Shown here piece by piece: positions 17,384 to 25,649 of a stretch of 64,000 bases of DNA; the stretch's first letter is position 1, and the number at the start of each line of letters is the position of its first letter. The position numbers were made by a program, and so were the translations under genes. Where the stretch lies: the NCBI GenBank assembly GCA_029253285.1, contig JAQWZU010000132.1, forward strand, positions 1 to 64,000, read 5' to 3'. The notes below the pieces were generated by a model. That model had not been told where the DNA came from. It worked only from the letters and a program-made list of their open reading frames with translations, and did not search any database. The stretch is from Akkermansiaceae bacterium. GTDB taxonomy: Bacteria > Verrucomicrobiota > Verrucomicrobiia > Verrucomicrobiales > Akkermansiaceae.

Positions 17384-17959
17384 ATGAGCGACGAAAATCA
17401 GCCGCCTAAGGCACCAGCACCAATGAAGAAGACTTCGGCGGTTTCTTTGAAGAAAGAGACTGTCCGTGTGACCCTCAAGCCCGACCCGGCCGGGGCTCCT
17501 ACTCCTCCTCCGGCGCCTGCACCACCTGCGCCAACTATTCCTTTGAAAACAGCAGGAGCACCTGCCGCGCCATCGGCGCCCGCGCCTGCTCCGACAATTG
17601 CTCTCAAAACCGCGCCTGCTCCGACTACTCCAGGTGGCCCCTCAACCGTCCCTCTTGCCTCGCCAACGGCGACAGGACCTATCGGGGGAGCCGGTGGAAC
17701 ACAGCCTCTTCCACAGGCGACTGTGCAACTTCAGAGTACCCAGCAGCTTGGCGCACCCACTGCTCCGACAATGGCTGGAATTGGAACGATCGCTGCTGCT
17801 GCCGATGATGAAGAGGAGAACGACAACATTCCTACCATCCTCTCTATCATTTCCTTTGTCCTCAGCATCGCTGTTCTCGCCGTGGGAATCATGACTTGGA
17901 CGTTAGCCAACGGGGAAAAGACCGGAGTCGCCAAGACCTTTGGCAGCCTCTTTGAGTAA
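17384..17959 (+). CDS. Pro/Ala-rich protein with C-terminal membrane anchor
   Basis: A 191-residue protein of unknown function. The first 130 residues are Pro/Ala/Thr-rich low-complexity sequence with repeated units of the form PAPTI-x-LKTA (TIPLKTAG, TIALKTAP), preceded by a KKETVRVTLK motif. An acidic patch (DDEEEND) then leads into one transmembrane helix (about residues 151-172) and a short tail. From memory, similar KKETVR-ITL/VTL motif proteins occur in Verrucomicrobiota, but I could not check this. The topology suggests a long flexible cytoplasmic arm tethered to the inner membrane. A 24-codon membrane peptide gene follows after 19 bases. Confidence 0.75.
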   Translation: MSDENQPPKAPAPMKKTSAVSLKKETVRVTLKPDPAGAPTPPPAPAPPAPTIPLKTAGAPAAPSAPAPAPTIALKTAPAPTTPGGPSTVPLASPTATGPIGGAGGTQPLPQATVQLQSTQQLGAPTAPTMAGIGTIAAAADDEEENDNIPTILSIISFVLSIAVLAVGIMTWTLANGEKTGVAKTFGSLFE

Positions 17960-17978
17960 ACTTTAACGAATTAGTATT

Positions 17979-18053
17979 ATGGCATTTCCTATTATTCTTT
18001 TGATTCTCGGCGCGGCTGTTGCGGCACTTCAGTATCTCTCAACCACGCTGTAA
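17979..18053 (+). CDS. 24-residue single-pass membrane micropeptide
   Basis: A short frame, MAFPIILLILGAAVAALQYL plus STTL, consisting almost entirely of one hydrophobic helix. It starts 19 bases after the Pro/Ala-rich membrane protein gene and ends 43 bases before the intrinsic terminator at 18097, so it would be the last gene of that transcript. No Shine-Dalgarno sequence is visible. It could be a small partner of the protein upstream; this is inference from position and hydrophobicity only. Confidence 0.5.
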   Translation: MAFPIILLILGAAVAALQYLSTTL

Positions 18054-18068
18054 GAGTTTTCACAAATC

Positions 18069-18090
18069 ATCCCATTTGAAGAAATGGGAT
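18069..18090 (+). other. RNA hairpin upstream of the terminator
   Basis: A perfect 9-bp inverted repeat, ATCCCATTT (18069-18077) and AAATGGGAT (18082-18090), with a GAAG tetraloop. It lies seven bases upstream of the terminator stem and could protect the 3' end of the transcript. Confidence 0.6.
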
Positions 18091-18096
18091 ACCTGC

Positions 18097-18125
18097 AAAG
18101 GGTGGCTCTTGACGCCACCCTTTTT
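18097..18125 (+). terminator. intrinsic terminator before trxA
   Basis: A 10-bp stem AAAGGGTGGC (18097-18106) and GCCACCCTTT (18114-18123) with loop TCTTGAC, ending in a run of five Ts. The loop and right arm also hold the predicted -35 box of trxA. Confidence 0.85.
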
Positions 18126-18136
18126 GCGTACATATT
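18109..18136 (+). promoter_or_regulatory. candidate trxA promoter, leaderless geometry
   Basis: TTGACG (18109-18114), 16 bases, CATATT (18131-18136), then six bases to the ATG at 18143. The predicted transcription start coincides with the start codon. Confidence 0.45.
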
Positions 18137-18142
18137 CAGCGC

Positions 18143-18463
18143 ATGGCTCTAACAATTACCGAAGATAACTTCGAGGCGGAGGTTCTCAACTCAGATCAGC
18201 CCGTCCTGGTGGACTTTTGGGCGGAATGGTGCGGTCCCTGCAAAATGATTTCTCCAATGGTCGACGCGGTTGCTACCGAGGTCGAAGGGACGGCCAAGGT
18301 CGGGAAATGTAATCTTGACGACGGTCAGGCTCTGGCCGCGAAGTACGGAATCCGCTCTATCCCAACTCTTCTGTTCTTCAAGGATGGGGAAGTAAAAGAT
18401 CAAATCGTGGGAGCCTCTGTTACCCAGTCCCAGATCTCCGAGAAGCTGCAGGCACTTGCTTAA
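18143..18463 (+). CDS. trxA: thioredoxin
   Basis: A 106-residue thioredoxin, the general cytoplasmic dithiol reductant that recycles ribonucleotide reductase and other enzymes. The active site WCGPC occupies residues 29-33, the buried aspartate is in VDFWAEWC, and the cis-proline is in RSIPTLLFF. Length and sequence are standard. The gene is isolated between two terminators and so is probably monocistronic. Confidence 0.97.
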   Translation: MALTITEDNFEAEVLNSDQPVLVDFWAEWCGPCKMISPMVDAVATEVEGTAKVGKCNLDDGQALAAKYGIRSIPTLLFFKDGEVKDQIVGASVTQSQISEKLQALA

Positions 18464-18478
18464 GCGAGCCCATCAGCT

Positions 18479-18522
18479 CAAAAAGAAACGGGAGGTCCAG
18501 AAGGATTCTCCCGTTTTCTTTT
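18479..18522. terminator. bidirectional terminator
   Basis: An A-rich left arm with AAAGAAACGGGAG (18482-18494) pairs with CTCCCGTTTTCTTT (18508-18521), with one bulge. The T-run on either strand suits both trxA (plus) and the small lipoprotein gene (minus) that converge here. Confidence 0.75.
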
Positions 18523-18539
18523 GGTGAGATGGTGGGAAA

Positions 18540-18686
18540 TTAGAACTTCTTGCCGTAGGCGGCGTTTTCAAATCCTTGACCCAAACGTTGGAAGTCGCGA
18601 CCCATGCCAACGAATGTATTGCAGGAAGAGAGAAAGAGGGAGGCGACAGCGGCGAGACCAATTATCAAGGGAAGTCGAAATTTCAT
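18540..18686 (-). CDS. small entericidin-like lipoprotein
   Basis: A 48-residue lipoprotein precursor encoded from ATG at 18686 to TAA at 18540. Residues 1-21 form a signal peptide ending in the lipobox LSSC (Cys22). The mature peptide CNTFVGMGRDFQRLGQGFE followed by NAA resembles the entericidin EcnA/EcnB pattern (CNT..G.G.D....G), small envelope lipoproteins linked in enterobacteria to stationary-phase lysis control. It converges on trxA across a shared terminator. Similarity is by eye; the family assignment is probable rather than certain. Confidence 0.7.
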   Translation of the reverse strand: MKFRLPLIIGLAAVASLFLSSCNTFVGMGRDFQRLGQGFENAAYGKKF

Positions 18687-18776
18687 TTTCCTAAAGTAAA
18701 TCTGGCTTTCCCAGCTGACAAGTCATTATTTTTGGGCACATTTCAGACTCCCACCATCTAAGTAGCCAATCATTCC

Positions 18777-20960
18777 GTGAATTTCGAACTTTCCAGCGAA
18801 TACTCTCCCAAGGGGGACCAGGAGCAGGCGATCAACAAATTGGTCAAATCCATTGAAATCGGAAACAGGCATCAAACGCTTCTTGGAGTCACCGGGTCGG
18901 GAAAAACCTTCACGATGGCGAATGTCATCGAGCGGGTGCAAAGACCCACGCTGATCATGAGTCACAACAAGACTCTCGCGGCCCAACTCTATTCGGAATT
19001 CAAAGCGTTTTTCCCAAATAACGCGGTTGAGTATTTTGTTTCCTATTTCGACTACTATCAGCCTGAAGCCTACATCCCGCGTTCTGATACCTACATTGAA
19101 AAAGACTCATCGATCAATGAGGAGATCGAGCGGCTCCGGCTCAGCACGATGGGCTCATTGATAACGCGGGACGATACCATCGTGGTGGCGAGTGTGAGTT
19201 GTATTTATGGATTAGGAAATCCCGAAGACTACAAGGACATGATGTTCGGTATCCGCCACGGAGATGAGATCGGGCGTGATGAGTTCCTCGGTTCGCTGGT
19301 AAGTCTACTTTTTGAACGGAACGATATTTCCTTTCTCCGGGGGAATTTTCGAGTCAGAGGAGATGTCGTGGAAGTTCGGCCGGCCTTTCTCGAGGAAACT
19401 GCAATTAGAGTGGAGTTTTTTGGTGACGAAATTGATCGCATTACATCCATCGACACTCGGAGCGGGCATGTGATCGATGAAATGGTTTCCTATGTGTTTT
19501 ATCCCGCCAAGCAGTTCGTCAGTTCAAAAGACAAGTTGCGTGACGCCATGATCGCCATCAGGCAGGAACTCGACGATCGGATCGCGTGGTTTGAGAAAAA
19601 CGGGAAACTTATCGAAGCCCAACGCATCCGTATGCGTACGGAATACGATCTCGAGATGATGGCGGAGATGGGATTTTGCCAAGGGATTGAAAATTACTCC
19701 AGACACATCACGGGACGCAAAAAAGACGATCGGCCATATACCTTACTAGACTTCTTTCCAGATGACTACCTGCTCATGGTTGATGAAAGTCATGTTTCTT
19801 TGCCGCAGGTTCGCGGTATGTTTGAAGGGGACAAAAGCCGGAAGGCGGTCTTGGTTGATCATGGCTTCAGACTCCCCAGTGCAATGGACAACCGGCCGCT
19901 GCGTTTCGATGAATACATGAAGATGACCAAGCAGAGGCTCTACGTCAGCGCAACTCCGGGGCCATTTGAAATCGTCAATTCGCGTCCCGATAATAAGAGG
20001 TTTATTCCGATCAAGGGGAGGAAGGATCCTGATTTCGATCCCAGCTTTGCCCGACGCCTAAGTGTCGAACCAAGCAGTTCGCTGGAGCCGGTTGAAGATT
20101 TTGATGTCAGCCTTGGAAGCCAGCAGTTGATTGTGGAGCAGGTGATTCGCCCGACCGGACTTCTCGACCCGGTTCTTACTCTCAGGCCTCTCAAAAATCA
20201 GATCGATGAAACTATCGAACTTTGCCGACAGCGTGTTGAAAAGAGTGAGCGCGTTCTTGTAACGACATTGACTAAAAAGACTGCCGAGGATCTGACGGAG
20301 TATCTTCAAGGCGTGGAGCTCAAAGTTCGCTACATTCATTCCGACGTGGATGCGATTGAAAGGGTTGAAATTCTGCGAGCTCTTCGCGCTGCTGAATTCG
20401 ACATTCTCGTTGGAATCAACCTTCTTCGTGAAGGTCTCGACCTGCCGGAGGTTTCGCTGGTCTGCATTCTTGATGCTGATAAAGAGGGATTTCTTCGAAA
20501 TGATACCAGCTTGATTCAAACAGCCGGAAGAGCGGCCAGGCATGTGCATGGGGAGTGTGTCTTATTTTGCGATCAGGTAACCGATTCCATTCAAACCCTT
20601 CTCGACGTGACCGAGAAGCGGCGATCCCTTCAAATGGCACACAATGAGAAGCACGGTATTACACCTCAAAGTGTGAAGAGGGCGGTGCAGAAAAGCCTGC
20701 ATGAGCGTGAAATGGGAAGTAAGGAGGCTCAAAAGCTGAATACCTCCATGGTCGCTGATGATGAGATGATCTATAATGCTGTCGAGGTGATTCGGGAGAT
20801 GGAGGAGGAGATGCAAAAAGCGTCATCTCGTCTCGAGTTTGAAAAGGCCGCTCATCTTCGTGACCAAATCAAGGAGCTCAAAAAGAGGGCGGGTATCGAG
20901 GAGCCCGACCCAAAACGGAAATCTCCGGTCGATTACCAAATTCCAGAAAAGAAGAAGTAA
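18777..20960 (+). CDS. uvrB: excinuclease ABC subunit B, with insertion
   Basis: A 727-residue damage-verifying helicase of nucleotide excision repair. It shows Walker A GVTGSGKT at residues 37-44, the beta-hairpin region FDYYQPEAYIP, DESHVSLPQ as Walker B, the C-terminal helicase motifs (GINLLREGLDLPE, QTAGRAARH), and a C-terminal UVR domain that contacts UvrC. UvrB proteins are usually about 660-680 residues. The excess is an insertion of about 48 residues (roughly 400-451) between SATPGPFEI and VEQVIRPTG. The start is GTG at 18777; MNFELSSEYSPKGDQ is the normal N-terminus. Confidence 0.97.
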   Translation: MNFELSSEYSPKGDQEQAINKLVKSIEIGNRHQTLLGVTGSGKTFTMANVIERVQRPTLIMSHNKTLAAQLYSEFKAFFPNNAVEYFVSYFDYYQPEAYIPRSDTYIEKDSSINEEIERLRLSTMGSLITRDDTIVVASVSCIYGLGNPEDYKDMMFGIRHGDEIGRDEFLGSLVSLLFERNDISFLRGNFRVRGDVVEVRPAFLEETAIRVEFFGDEIDRITSIDTRSGHVIDEMVSYVFYPAKQFVSSKDKLRDAMIAIRQELDDRIAWFEKNGKLIEAQRIRMRTEYDLEMMAEMGFCQGIENYSRHITGRKKDDRPYTLLDFFPDDYLLMVDESHVSLPQVRGMFEGDKSRKAVLVDHGFRLPSAMDNRPLRFDEYMKMTKQRLYVSATPGPFEIVNSRPDNKRFIPIKGRKDPDFDPSFARRLSVEPSSSLEPVEDFDVSLGSQQLIVEQVIRPTGLLDPVLTLRPLKNQIDETIELCRQRVEKSERVLVTTLTKKTAEDLTEYLQGVELKVRYIHSDVDAIERVEILRALRAAEFDILVGINLLREGLDLPEVSLVCILDADKEGFLRNDTSLIQTAGRAARHVHGECVLFCDQVTDSIQTLLDVTEKRRSLQMAHNEKHGITPQSVKRAVQKSLHEREMGSKEAQKLNTSMVADDEMIYNAVEVIREMEEEMQKASSRLEFEKAAHLRDQIKELKKRAGIEEPDPKRKSPVDYQIPEKKK

Positions 20961-21013
20961 CTCGAATTGTGGTATTTACGGGAGGCCTCTTTTGGGGCTA
21001 GTTGTCGTATGTA

Positions 21014-22633
21014 GTGAGCAATAATCCTCCAAGTATTTTCAACGACGTCCTGGGCCCGGTCATGCGGGGACCCAGTAGTTCTCATAGTGCCGCAGCCAAT
21101 CGCATCGGAAGGCTTGCTCGGGATCTCGCTGGGGAACCGGTTAGGAAATTGGTGGCGCGCTATGACCCCAATGGATCGTTGGTGACGACACACAAAGACC
21201 AGGGAACCGACATGGGGCTCTATAGTGGAATTTTGGGGTGGAGTCCTGATGATGACCGGATGACCCGAGTCGATAAGGCTCTCGTGTCAGAAGGAATCGA
21301 AGTGGAGGTTCTTTATGAAAACTACGATGCTCCGCATCCCAATTTTTATCGATTGGAAATCACGGGTGAGAGCGGTGATGTTTATGCTCTGGATGCCATT
21401 TCTACAGGTGGTGGTATGATCGAATTAAAGGCGATCGATGGAGTGGCAACAGGTGGGATTGGAGACCTTAATTCACTTCTTTTCTGGTTTGATGAAGAAC
21501 CAGAAATTGAAACTCATATCTTAGAAAACTCGGAGAAGAGCGAGTGGCTCCCTCGAATTGAAGGTGGCGGAATATTTAGGATCGATACACGGGAAGACTA
21601 CTCGAACGAGAATGTGGCTAAGTTGGCAGAGTTTCTAAAGGCTGGAAAATTTAGAGCGTTGAAGGCGGTTTTACCCGTGCTTTCAAGGAAGGATTTAGCG
21701 GTACCATTTTCGAGATGTGGCGAGCTATTGAGTCATCCTCAACTCAAGGGGAAATTGCTCTGGGAAGCTGCTGCTGCCTATGAGGCAGAGCGTGGAGGGA
21801 TTTCATCCACCGAAGTCATTCAACAAATGAAGCAATTAGCCGAAGTGATGGCGGCAGCGGTCACAAGCGGGCTTTCCGGAACAAGTTATCAGGACCGTAT
21901 CCTGCCATCGCAGAGTCCGGGCATGGTTCAGGCGGAGGAGGCCGGGAAATTAATTCCAGCAGACATCAATAATCGCATCATTCGTTACGTCTCGGCGATC
22001 ATGGAGGTAAAGTCATCGATGGGAGTGATTGTTGCGGCTCCAACCGCCGGATCTTGCGGTGCGATGCCTGGTGCGGTTCTGGCAGTGGCTGACGCGCTCT
22101 CGGTCAGCGAAGATGAACGGGCGAGAGCACTTTTGGTCGCTGGTCTGATTGGGGTATTTATCACCAAGGATGCCACTTTCGCTGCAGAAGAAGGCGGCTG
22201 TATGGCTGAGTGTGGCTCCGGTTCGGCAATGGCTGCTGCTGCCATTGTTCATTTGGCGGGAGGAAGCACCGATGAGCAAATCACGGCAGCATCGATGGCA
22301 TTACAGAATAGTTTCGGAATGGTTTGTGACCCGATCGCTAACCGGGTCGAAGCGCCTTGCCTGGGTAAAAATGTCATGGCAGCCACCAATGCTTTATCAT
22401 GTGCCAACATGGCCTTGGCTGGATACGATCACCTGATCCCTTTCGACGAAGTTGTCGTTGCGATGAATCAAGTGGCGAAACAAATTCCCCGCGAATTACG
22501 CTGCACAAATCTCGGGGGGCTTTCCATTACCCCGACTGCTGAAAAGATTGCCGAACGACTCAGCGGCTGTGGATCCGGATGCGGATGCGCGCCCACGACC
22601 GAAGATCAATCATCGGCTAAAGTCCCCGTGTAG
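21014..22633 (+). CDS. L-serine ammonia-lyase, iron-sulfur type, single chain
   Basis: A 539-residue enzyme converting L-serine to pyruvate and ammonia through a [4Fe-4S] cluster. The N-terminal beta domain contains GPSSSHSA near residue 20, and the C-terminal alpha domain contains PTAGSCGAMPG and GCMAECGSG, which hold cluster cysteines. The C-terminus is unusually Cys/Gly-rich (GCGSGCGC before the last residues). I chose GTG at 21014; a TTG at 21002 would add four residues. The 3' end overlaps that of the convergent fdhD gene by 28 bases. Confidence 0.92.
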   Translation: MSNNPPSIFNDVLGPVMRGPSSSHSAAANRIGRLARDLAGEPVRKLVARYDPNGSLVTTHKDQGTDMGLYSGILGWSPDDDRMTRVDKALVSEGIEVEVLYENYDAPHPNFYRLEITGESGDVYALDAISTGGGMIELKAIDGVATGGIGDLNSLLFWFDEEPEIETHILENSEKSEWLPRIEGGGIFRIDTREDYSNENVAKLAEFLKAGKFRALKAVLPVLSRKDLAVPFSRCGELLSHPQLKGKLLWEAAAAYEAERGGISSTEVIQQMKQLAEVMAAAVTSGLSGTSYQDRILPSQSPGMVQAEEAGKLIPADINNRIIRYVSAIMEVKSSMGVIVAAPTAGSCGAMPGAVLAVADALSVSEDERARALLVAGLIGVFITKDATFAAEEGGCMAECGSGSAMAAAAIVHLAGGSTDEQITAASMALQNSFGMVCDPIANRVEAPCLGKNVMAATNALSCANMALAGYDHLIPFDEVVVAMNQVAKQIPRELRCTNLGGLSITPTAEKIAERLSGCGSGCGCAPTTEDQSSAKVPV

Positions 22634-23394
22634 AGATTTAGCGTGGGAGGTCGCAGAAAGCCTACCAGTGTCTGGTTTGAGTTCTTTGCGAAATCGACAG
22701 CAAGAGACGATGGTGCGGAAATTCCGGCAACAAAAGAGATTCCTGCCGCGAGCGATTTTTGCATCAGTTCAAATGAGATGCGACCCGATAGAAGGAGAAA
22801 GCAATCTTTCAATTCTATCGAGTCACGTAAGCTTTCTCCGATGACTTTATCGAGAGCATTGTGGCGCCCGATATCTTCGCGCAGCATCAGTAACTCCCCA
22901 TCTTTAGAGAAAATCCCCGAGGCGTGAAGCCCTCCGGTTGCCTCGAAAGTGGCTTGGACCGAGCGCATCTTTTTCGAAGCCGCCAAAAGGACTTCGCGAT
23001 TGAGCTCCAGCGTATATTCGATCGCGGGATGATTTTGAAGAATCGCATCGATCGTCGCTTTTCCGCACAAGCCACAGGAGGAAGCTGAAAATAAATGACG
23101 TGTTAACCTCTCCCAATCGCATTCATGATCATCATCGAGAAAAACCAGGGCGTGATTTTCTCTGGCTTCGAGGTCGATTCGTTTTACCTCATTTATGTCC
23201 GAAATGATTCCTTCGGTCATCAGGAAACCCAATACCAGAACTTCATCTTCTCCCGGAGTTCTCATTAAGACGGCGAGAGGTCTTCCGTCCACGATGACCT
23301 GGAGCGGTTCTTCCACCGCAAGATGATCCTGCACCAAGGAATCACCAGCTGGACTTAGTTTGTGAACTGAGGATTCTTTTGATCGGGGATTCAT
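22606..23394 (-). CDS. fdhD: formate dehydrogenase accessory sulfurtransferase
   Basis: A 262-residue protein that transfers sulfur from IscS to the molybdenum cofactor of formate dehydrogenase. The family's redox CxxC lies in SSCGLCGK near residue 100, and the central GGLHASG and REDIGRHNALDKVIG motifs are present. No formate dehydrogenase or cofactor-synthesis gene is adjacent. The gene implies that the genome encodes a molybdenum or tungsten formate dehydrogenase elsewhere. The stop codon lies inside the end of the serine dehydratase gene. Confidence 0.94.
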   Translation of the reverse strand: MNPRSKESSVHKLSPAGDSLVQDHLAVEEPLQVIVDGRPLAVLMRTPGEDEVLVLGFLMTEGIISDINEVKRIDLEARENHALVFLDDDHECDWERLTRHLFSASSCGLCGKATIDAILQNHPAIEYTLELNREVLLAASKKMRSVQATFEATGGLHASGIFSKDGELLMLREDIGRHNALDKVIGESLRDSIELKDCFLLLSGRISFELMQKSLAAGISFVAGISAPSSLAVDFAKNSNQTLVGFLRPPTLNLYTGTLADD

Positions 23395-23415
23395 GACTGA
23401 TGACGGAGAATGGTT

Positions 23416-23709
23416 CTAGTGTCGAACAACTTCAAGCCGGTAAAACGCCCGATCACCATGTGTGGAAGCGGCAATGAACCGGTAAGGCGTCTCAGTGGAG
23501 TCTGGAGTGATGATTGCCGACGGGAAATTGAAACGCTGGAGGTCATTATGTCCCGGGGAGATTTGATTTCCTGACACGATGGTGTTTTCGACGGCTTGCC
23601 GGATATTGAATCCGGAACCTTCTAGTTCGTGCCCATTCTCGACAAGTTGTTGGGCCCAACAGCCGGTTGTCGAAGAGAGGAGAAAAAACCCTGTCCAAAG
23701 CAGAGTCAT
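23416..23709 (-). CDS. small secreted hypothetical protein
   Basis: A 97-residue protein with a clear signal peptide (hydrophobic residues 2-14, cleavage near CWA-QQ). The mature part of about 76 residues has no motif I recognise; it ends in AFYRLEVVRH, recalling the FYR-type endings common in secreted PVC-group proteins (from memory, not checked). The gene lies 21 bases upstream of fdhD on the same strand. I chose the ATG at 23709 because it starts the signal peptide; an upstream in-frame start at 23724 adds five residues. Confidence 0.65.
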   Translation of the reverse strand: MTLLWTGFFLLSSTTGCWAQQLVENGHELEGSGFNIRQAVENTIVSGNQISPGHNDLQRFNFPSAIITPDSTETPYRFIAASTHGDRAFYRLEVVRH

Positions 23710-23791
23710 GGAAACTTCCAGCAAACACGGAATTCAGAGGAAGTCCTCAGATCCCCAATTAGCATCCTTTCTTCATTTTCCATTTTGAATT

Positions 23792-23820
23792 TTGCCATCC
23801 GGCCCGGCTTTCGCTATGTC
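23792..23820 (+). promoter_or_regulatory. candidate purD promoter, leaderless geometry
   Basis: TTGCCA (23792-23797), 17 bases, TATGTC (23815-23820), then six bases to the GTG start at 23827. The -35 matches five of six consensus bases; the -10 matches three. Confidence 0.35.
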
Positions 23821-23826
23821 GAGCCC

Positions 23827-25080
23827 GTGAGAATTTGTGTTGTTGGAAAAGGTGGACGTGAGCATGCATTGATTAGAGCTCTTCGCGGATCCGAGAGTCA
23901 GCCTGAGGTCTTTTGTTTTCCTGGAAGTGAGGCCATTCACGAGATCGAAGGGGCCGGTAAAGTTGAGGCGCACGATCTTGAGTCGTTGATCAGCTGGATG
24001 ACGGCTAATTCCATCGATCTTTGTGTCGCCGGGGAGGAAAGCTATCTCGTCACTGAAGCCGGATTAGCCAATCGCTGTAAGGATGTGGGGATTCCTTGCT
24101 GGGGGCCACCATTTGCAGCAGCCCAGATGGAGGCCTCCAAGGAATTCGCGAAGGAGTTCATGCAACGTCACAATATTCCAACCGGAGATGCCGCCGGTTG
24201 TGCCGATATCGACGAAGCTCAAGCTGCCATTGCCGGAAAATATCCCACCGTTCTCAAATTCGACGGGTTGGCCGCCGGAAAAGGGGTCGCCGTATGCCCA
24301 GACAAAGAAACAGCTGACGAATTTTTGAATGAGGTGATGGTGGAACGTCGCTTTGGTCCAGGACGTCTTCTCGTCGAAGAATGCCTCGTTGGCCCGGAAA
24401 TTTCCATCTTCGCCGCAGTGAGCGGATCAGATTACCTCATTCTGACTCCGGCCCGTGATTACAAGAGAATCGGGGAAGGGGACGAAGGCCCAAATACCGG
24501 AGGGATGGGAGCTGTCGCCAGCAGAAGGCTTGCTGATTCGGAACTCATGAAGCGAATCGATGATGAAATCGTTGCTCCGACCGTCGCCGGACTGGAGAAG
24601 GATGAACTCAACTACGTTGGCTTCCTCTACTTCGGACTGATGCTGACCGAGAACGGCCCCAAGATCATCGAATACAATTGCCGCTTTGGAGATCCCGAGT
24701 GCCAGGCGGTAATGCCGCTCATTTCTGGTGATCTCGCTAAATTCTGCCTTGAGGGAGCGAAGGGCAATCTGCAACCCGAACTTCTAAGCTTCGATGAAGG
24801 CTGGTCGGTCTGTTGTATCCTCGCTTCGGCGGGCTACCCTGAATCCTCCCGTTCCGGCGATCTTATCTCTGGTCTTGAAAATGTCGAAGATGCTCGCATT
24901 TATCATGCGGGCACCAAGAAGCAGGGCGGTGGATGGGCCACCAATGGAGGACGTGTTTTGGCAATCGTAGCGGGAGGGGATTCCCGCGAAGATGCCGTGG
25001 AAAAAGCCCACGCGGAGGCCGCCAAGGTGCATTTTGAAGGAAGTCAGCGTCGGTCCGATATTGGACGCTTGCATTTCTAG
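23827..25080 (+). CDS. purD: phosphoribosylamine-glycine ligase
   Basis: A 417-residue ATP-grasp enzyme for the second step of purine synthesis (GAR synthetase). It begins at GTG with VRICVVGKGGREHAL, the family N-terminus. The ATP-grasp fold contains KFDGLAAGKGVAV near residue 140, the metal-binding region EYNCRFGDPECQ near residue 286, and GPNTGGMGA near residue 225. An open frame extends 66 codons upstream but has no family similarity. It is followed 32 bases later by pyrR, so purine and pyrimidine genes seem to share a transcript. Confidence 0.95.
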   Translation: MRICVVGKGGREHALIRALRGSESQPEVFCFPGSEAIHEIEGAGKVEAHDLESLISWMTANSIDLCVAGEESYLVTEAGLANRCKDVGIPCWGPPFAAAQMEASKEFAKEFMQRHNIPTGDAAGCADIDEAQAAIAGKYPTVLKFDGLAAGKGVAVCPDKETADEFLNEVMVERRFGPGRLLVEECLVGPEISIFAAVSGSDYLILTPARDYKRIGEGDEGPNTGGMGAVASRRLADSELMKRIDDEIVAPTVAGLEKDELNYVGFLYFGLMLTENGPKIIEYNCRFGDPECQAVMPLISGDLAKFCLEGAKGNLQPELLSFDEGWSVCCILASAGYPESSRSGDLISGLENVEDARIYHAGTKKQGGGWATNGGRVLAIVAGGDSREDAVEKAHAEAAKVHFEGSQRRSDIGRLHF

Positions 25081-25112
25081 TCGAAACAAAGGTATCGTCC
25101 CGCGCGAAGCGA

Positions 25113-25637
25113 ATGAGTCTAGCTCTCGATCCCCAAGCCATCTCGACGGCCGTGTCCCGTCTGGCGGATTCAATTTTTGAAGCTTCAGCCGACGGCAATA
25201 TTGATCTCGTTGGAATTCGCAGTCGCGGAGACGAAGTTGCCGAGCGTGTTTTTTGTCTCCTGAAGGAAAAAGGCGCCAATGTCCGGCTTGGAGTGCTCGA
25301 TATTTCGCTCTATCGAGACGATTTCGAACATCTCCACGAAAACCCGAAGCTGCAAAGTAGTGAGATCGATTTCCCCGTCGATAACTCACACATCATCCTT
25401 GTCGATGACGTCCTTTTCACTGGCCGAACTATTCGAGCAGCCCTTGATGCGCTCTTCGATTATGGACGTCCGGGCTCGGTTCAGTTGGCTGTGTTGATTG
25501 ACCGGGGGCATCGCGAGCTTCCAGTGGCGCCAAATTACGTCGGCAAGATTTTGGAAACTAATCGACTGGACCATGTGTTGGTCCGACTCAAAAACACTGA
25601 TGGCGAAGACGCCCTCGAAATCACCTCTAAAAAGTAA
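25113..25637 (+). CDS. pyrR: PyrR bifunctional regulator/uracil phosphoribosyltransferase
   Basis: A 174-residue type I phosphoribosyltransferase. PyrR binds UMP and, in Firmicutes, an RNA anti-antiterminator upstream of pyr genes; it also makes UMP from uracil and PRPP. The PRPP loop VDDVLFTGRTIRAAL is at about residues 92-106, and DISLYRDDF plus GIRSRG are family features. It sits directly before pyrB and pyrC, as in many genomes. I found no PyrR-binding leader hairpin in the 32 bases before the gene; if one exists it must be upstream of purD. Confidence 0.95.
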   Translation: MSLALDPQAISTAVSRLADSIFEASADGNIDLVGIRSRGDEVAERVFCLLKEKGANVRLGVLDISLYRDDFEHLHENPKLQSSEIDFPVDNSHIILVDDVLFTGRTIRAALDALFDYGRPGSVQLAVLIDRGHRELPVAPNYVGKILETNRLDHVLVRLKNTDGEDALEITSKK

Positions 25638-25649
25638 GATCCTCAAACC

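Noticed and set aside
22606-23394. fdhD as proof of selenocysteine use
   Set aside because: FdhD also serves cysteine-type formate dehydrogenases, so it is context only.
23629-23826. 66-codon upstream extension of purD
   Set aside because: It overlaps the divergent secreted-protein gene, has no family similarity, and the GTG at 23827 gives the standard GARS N-terminus.
25081-25112. PyrR-responsive attenuator before pyrR
   Set aside because: The 32-base gap holds no hairpin or PyrR-box; the gene is simply downstream of purD.
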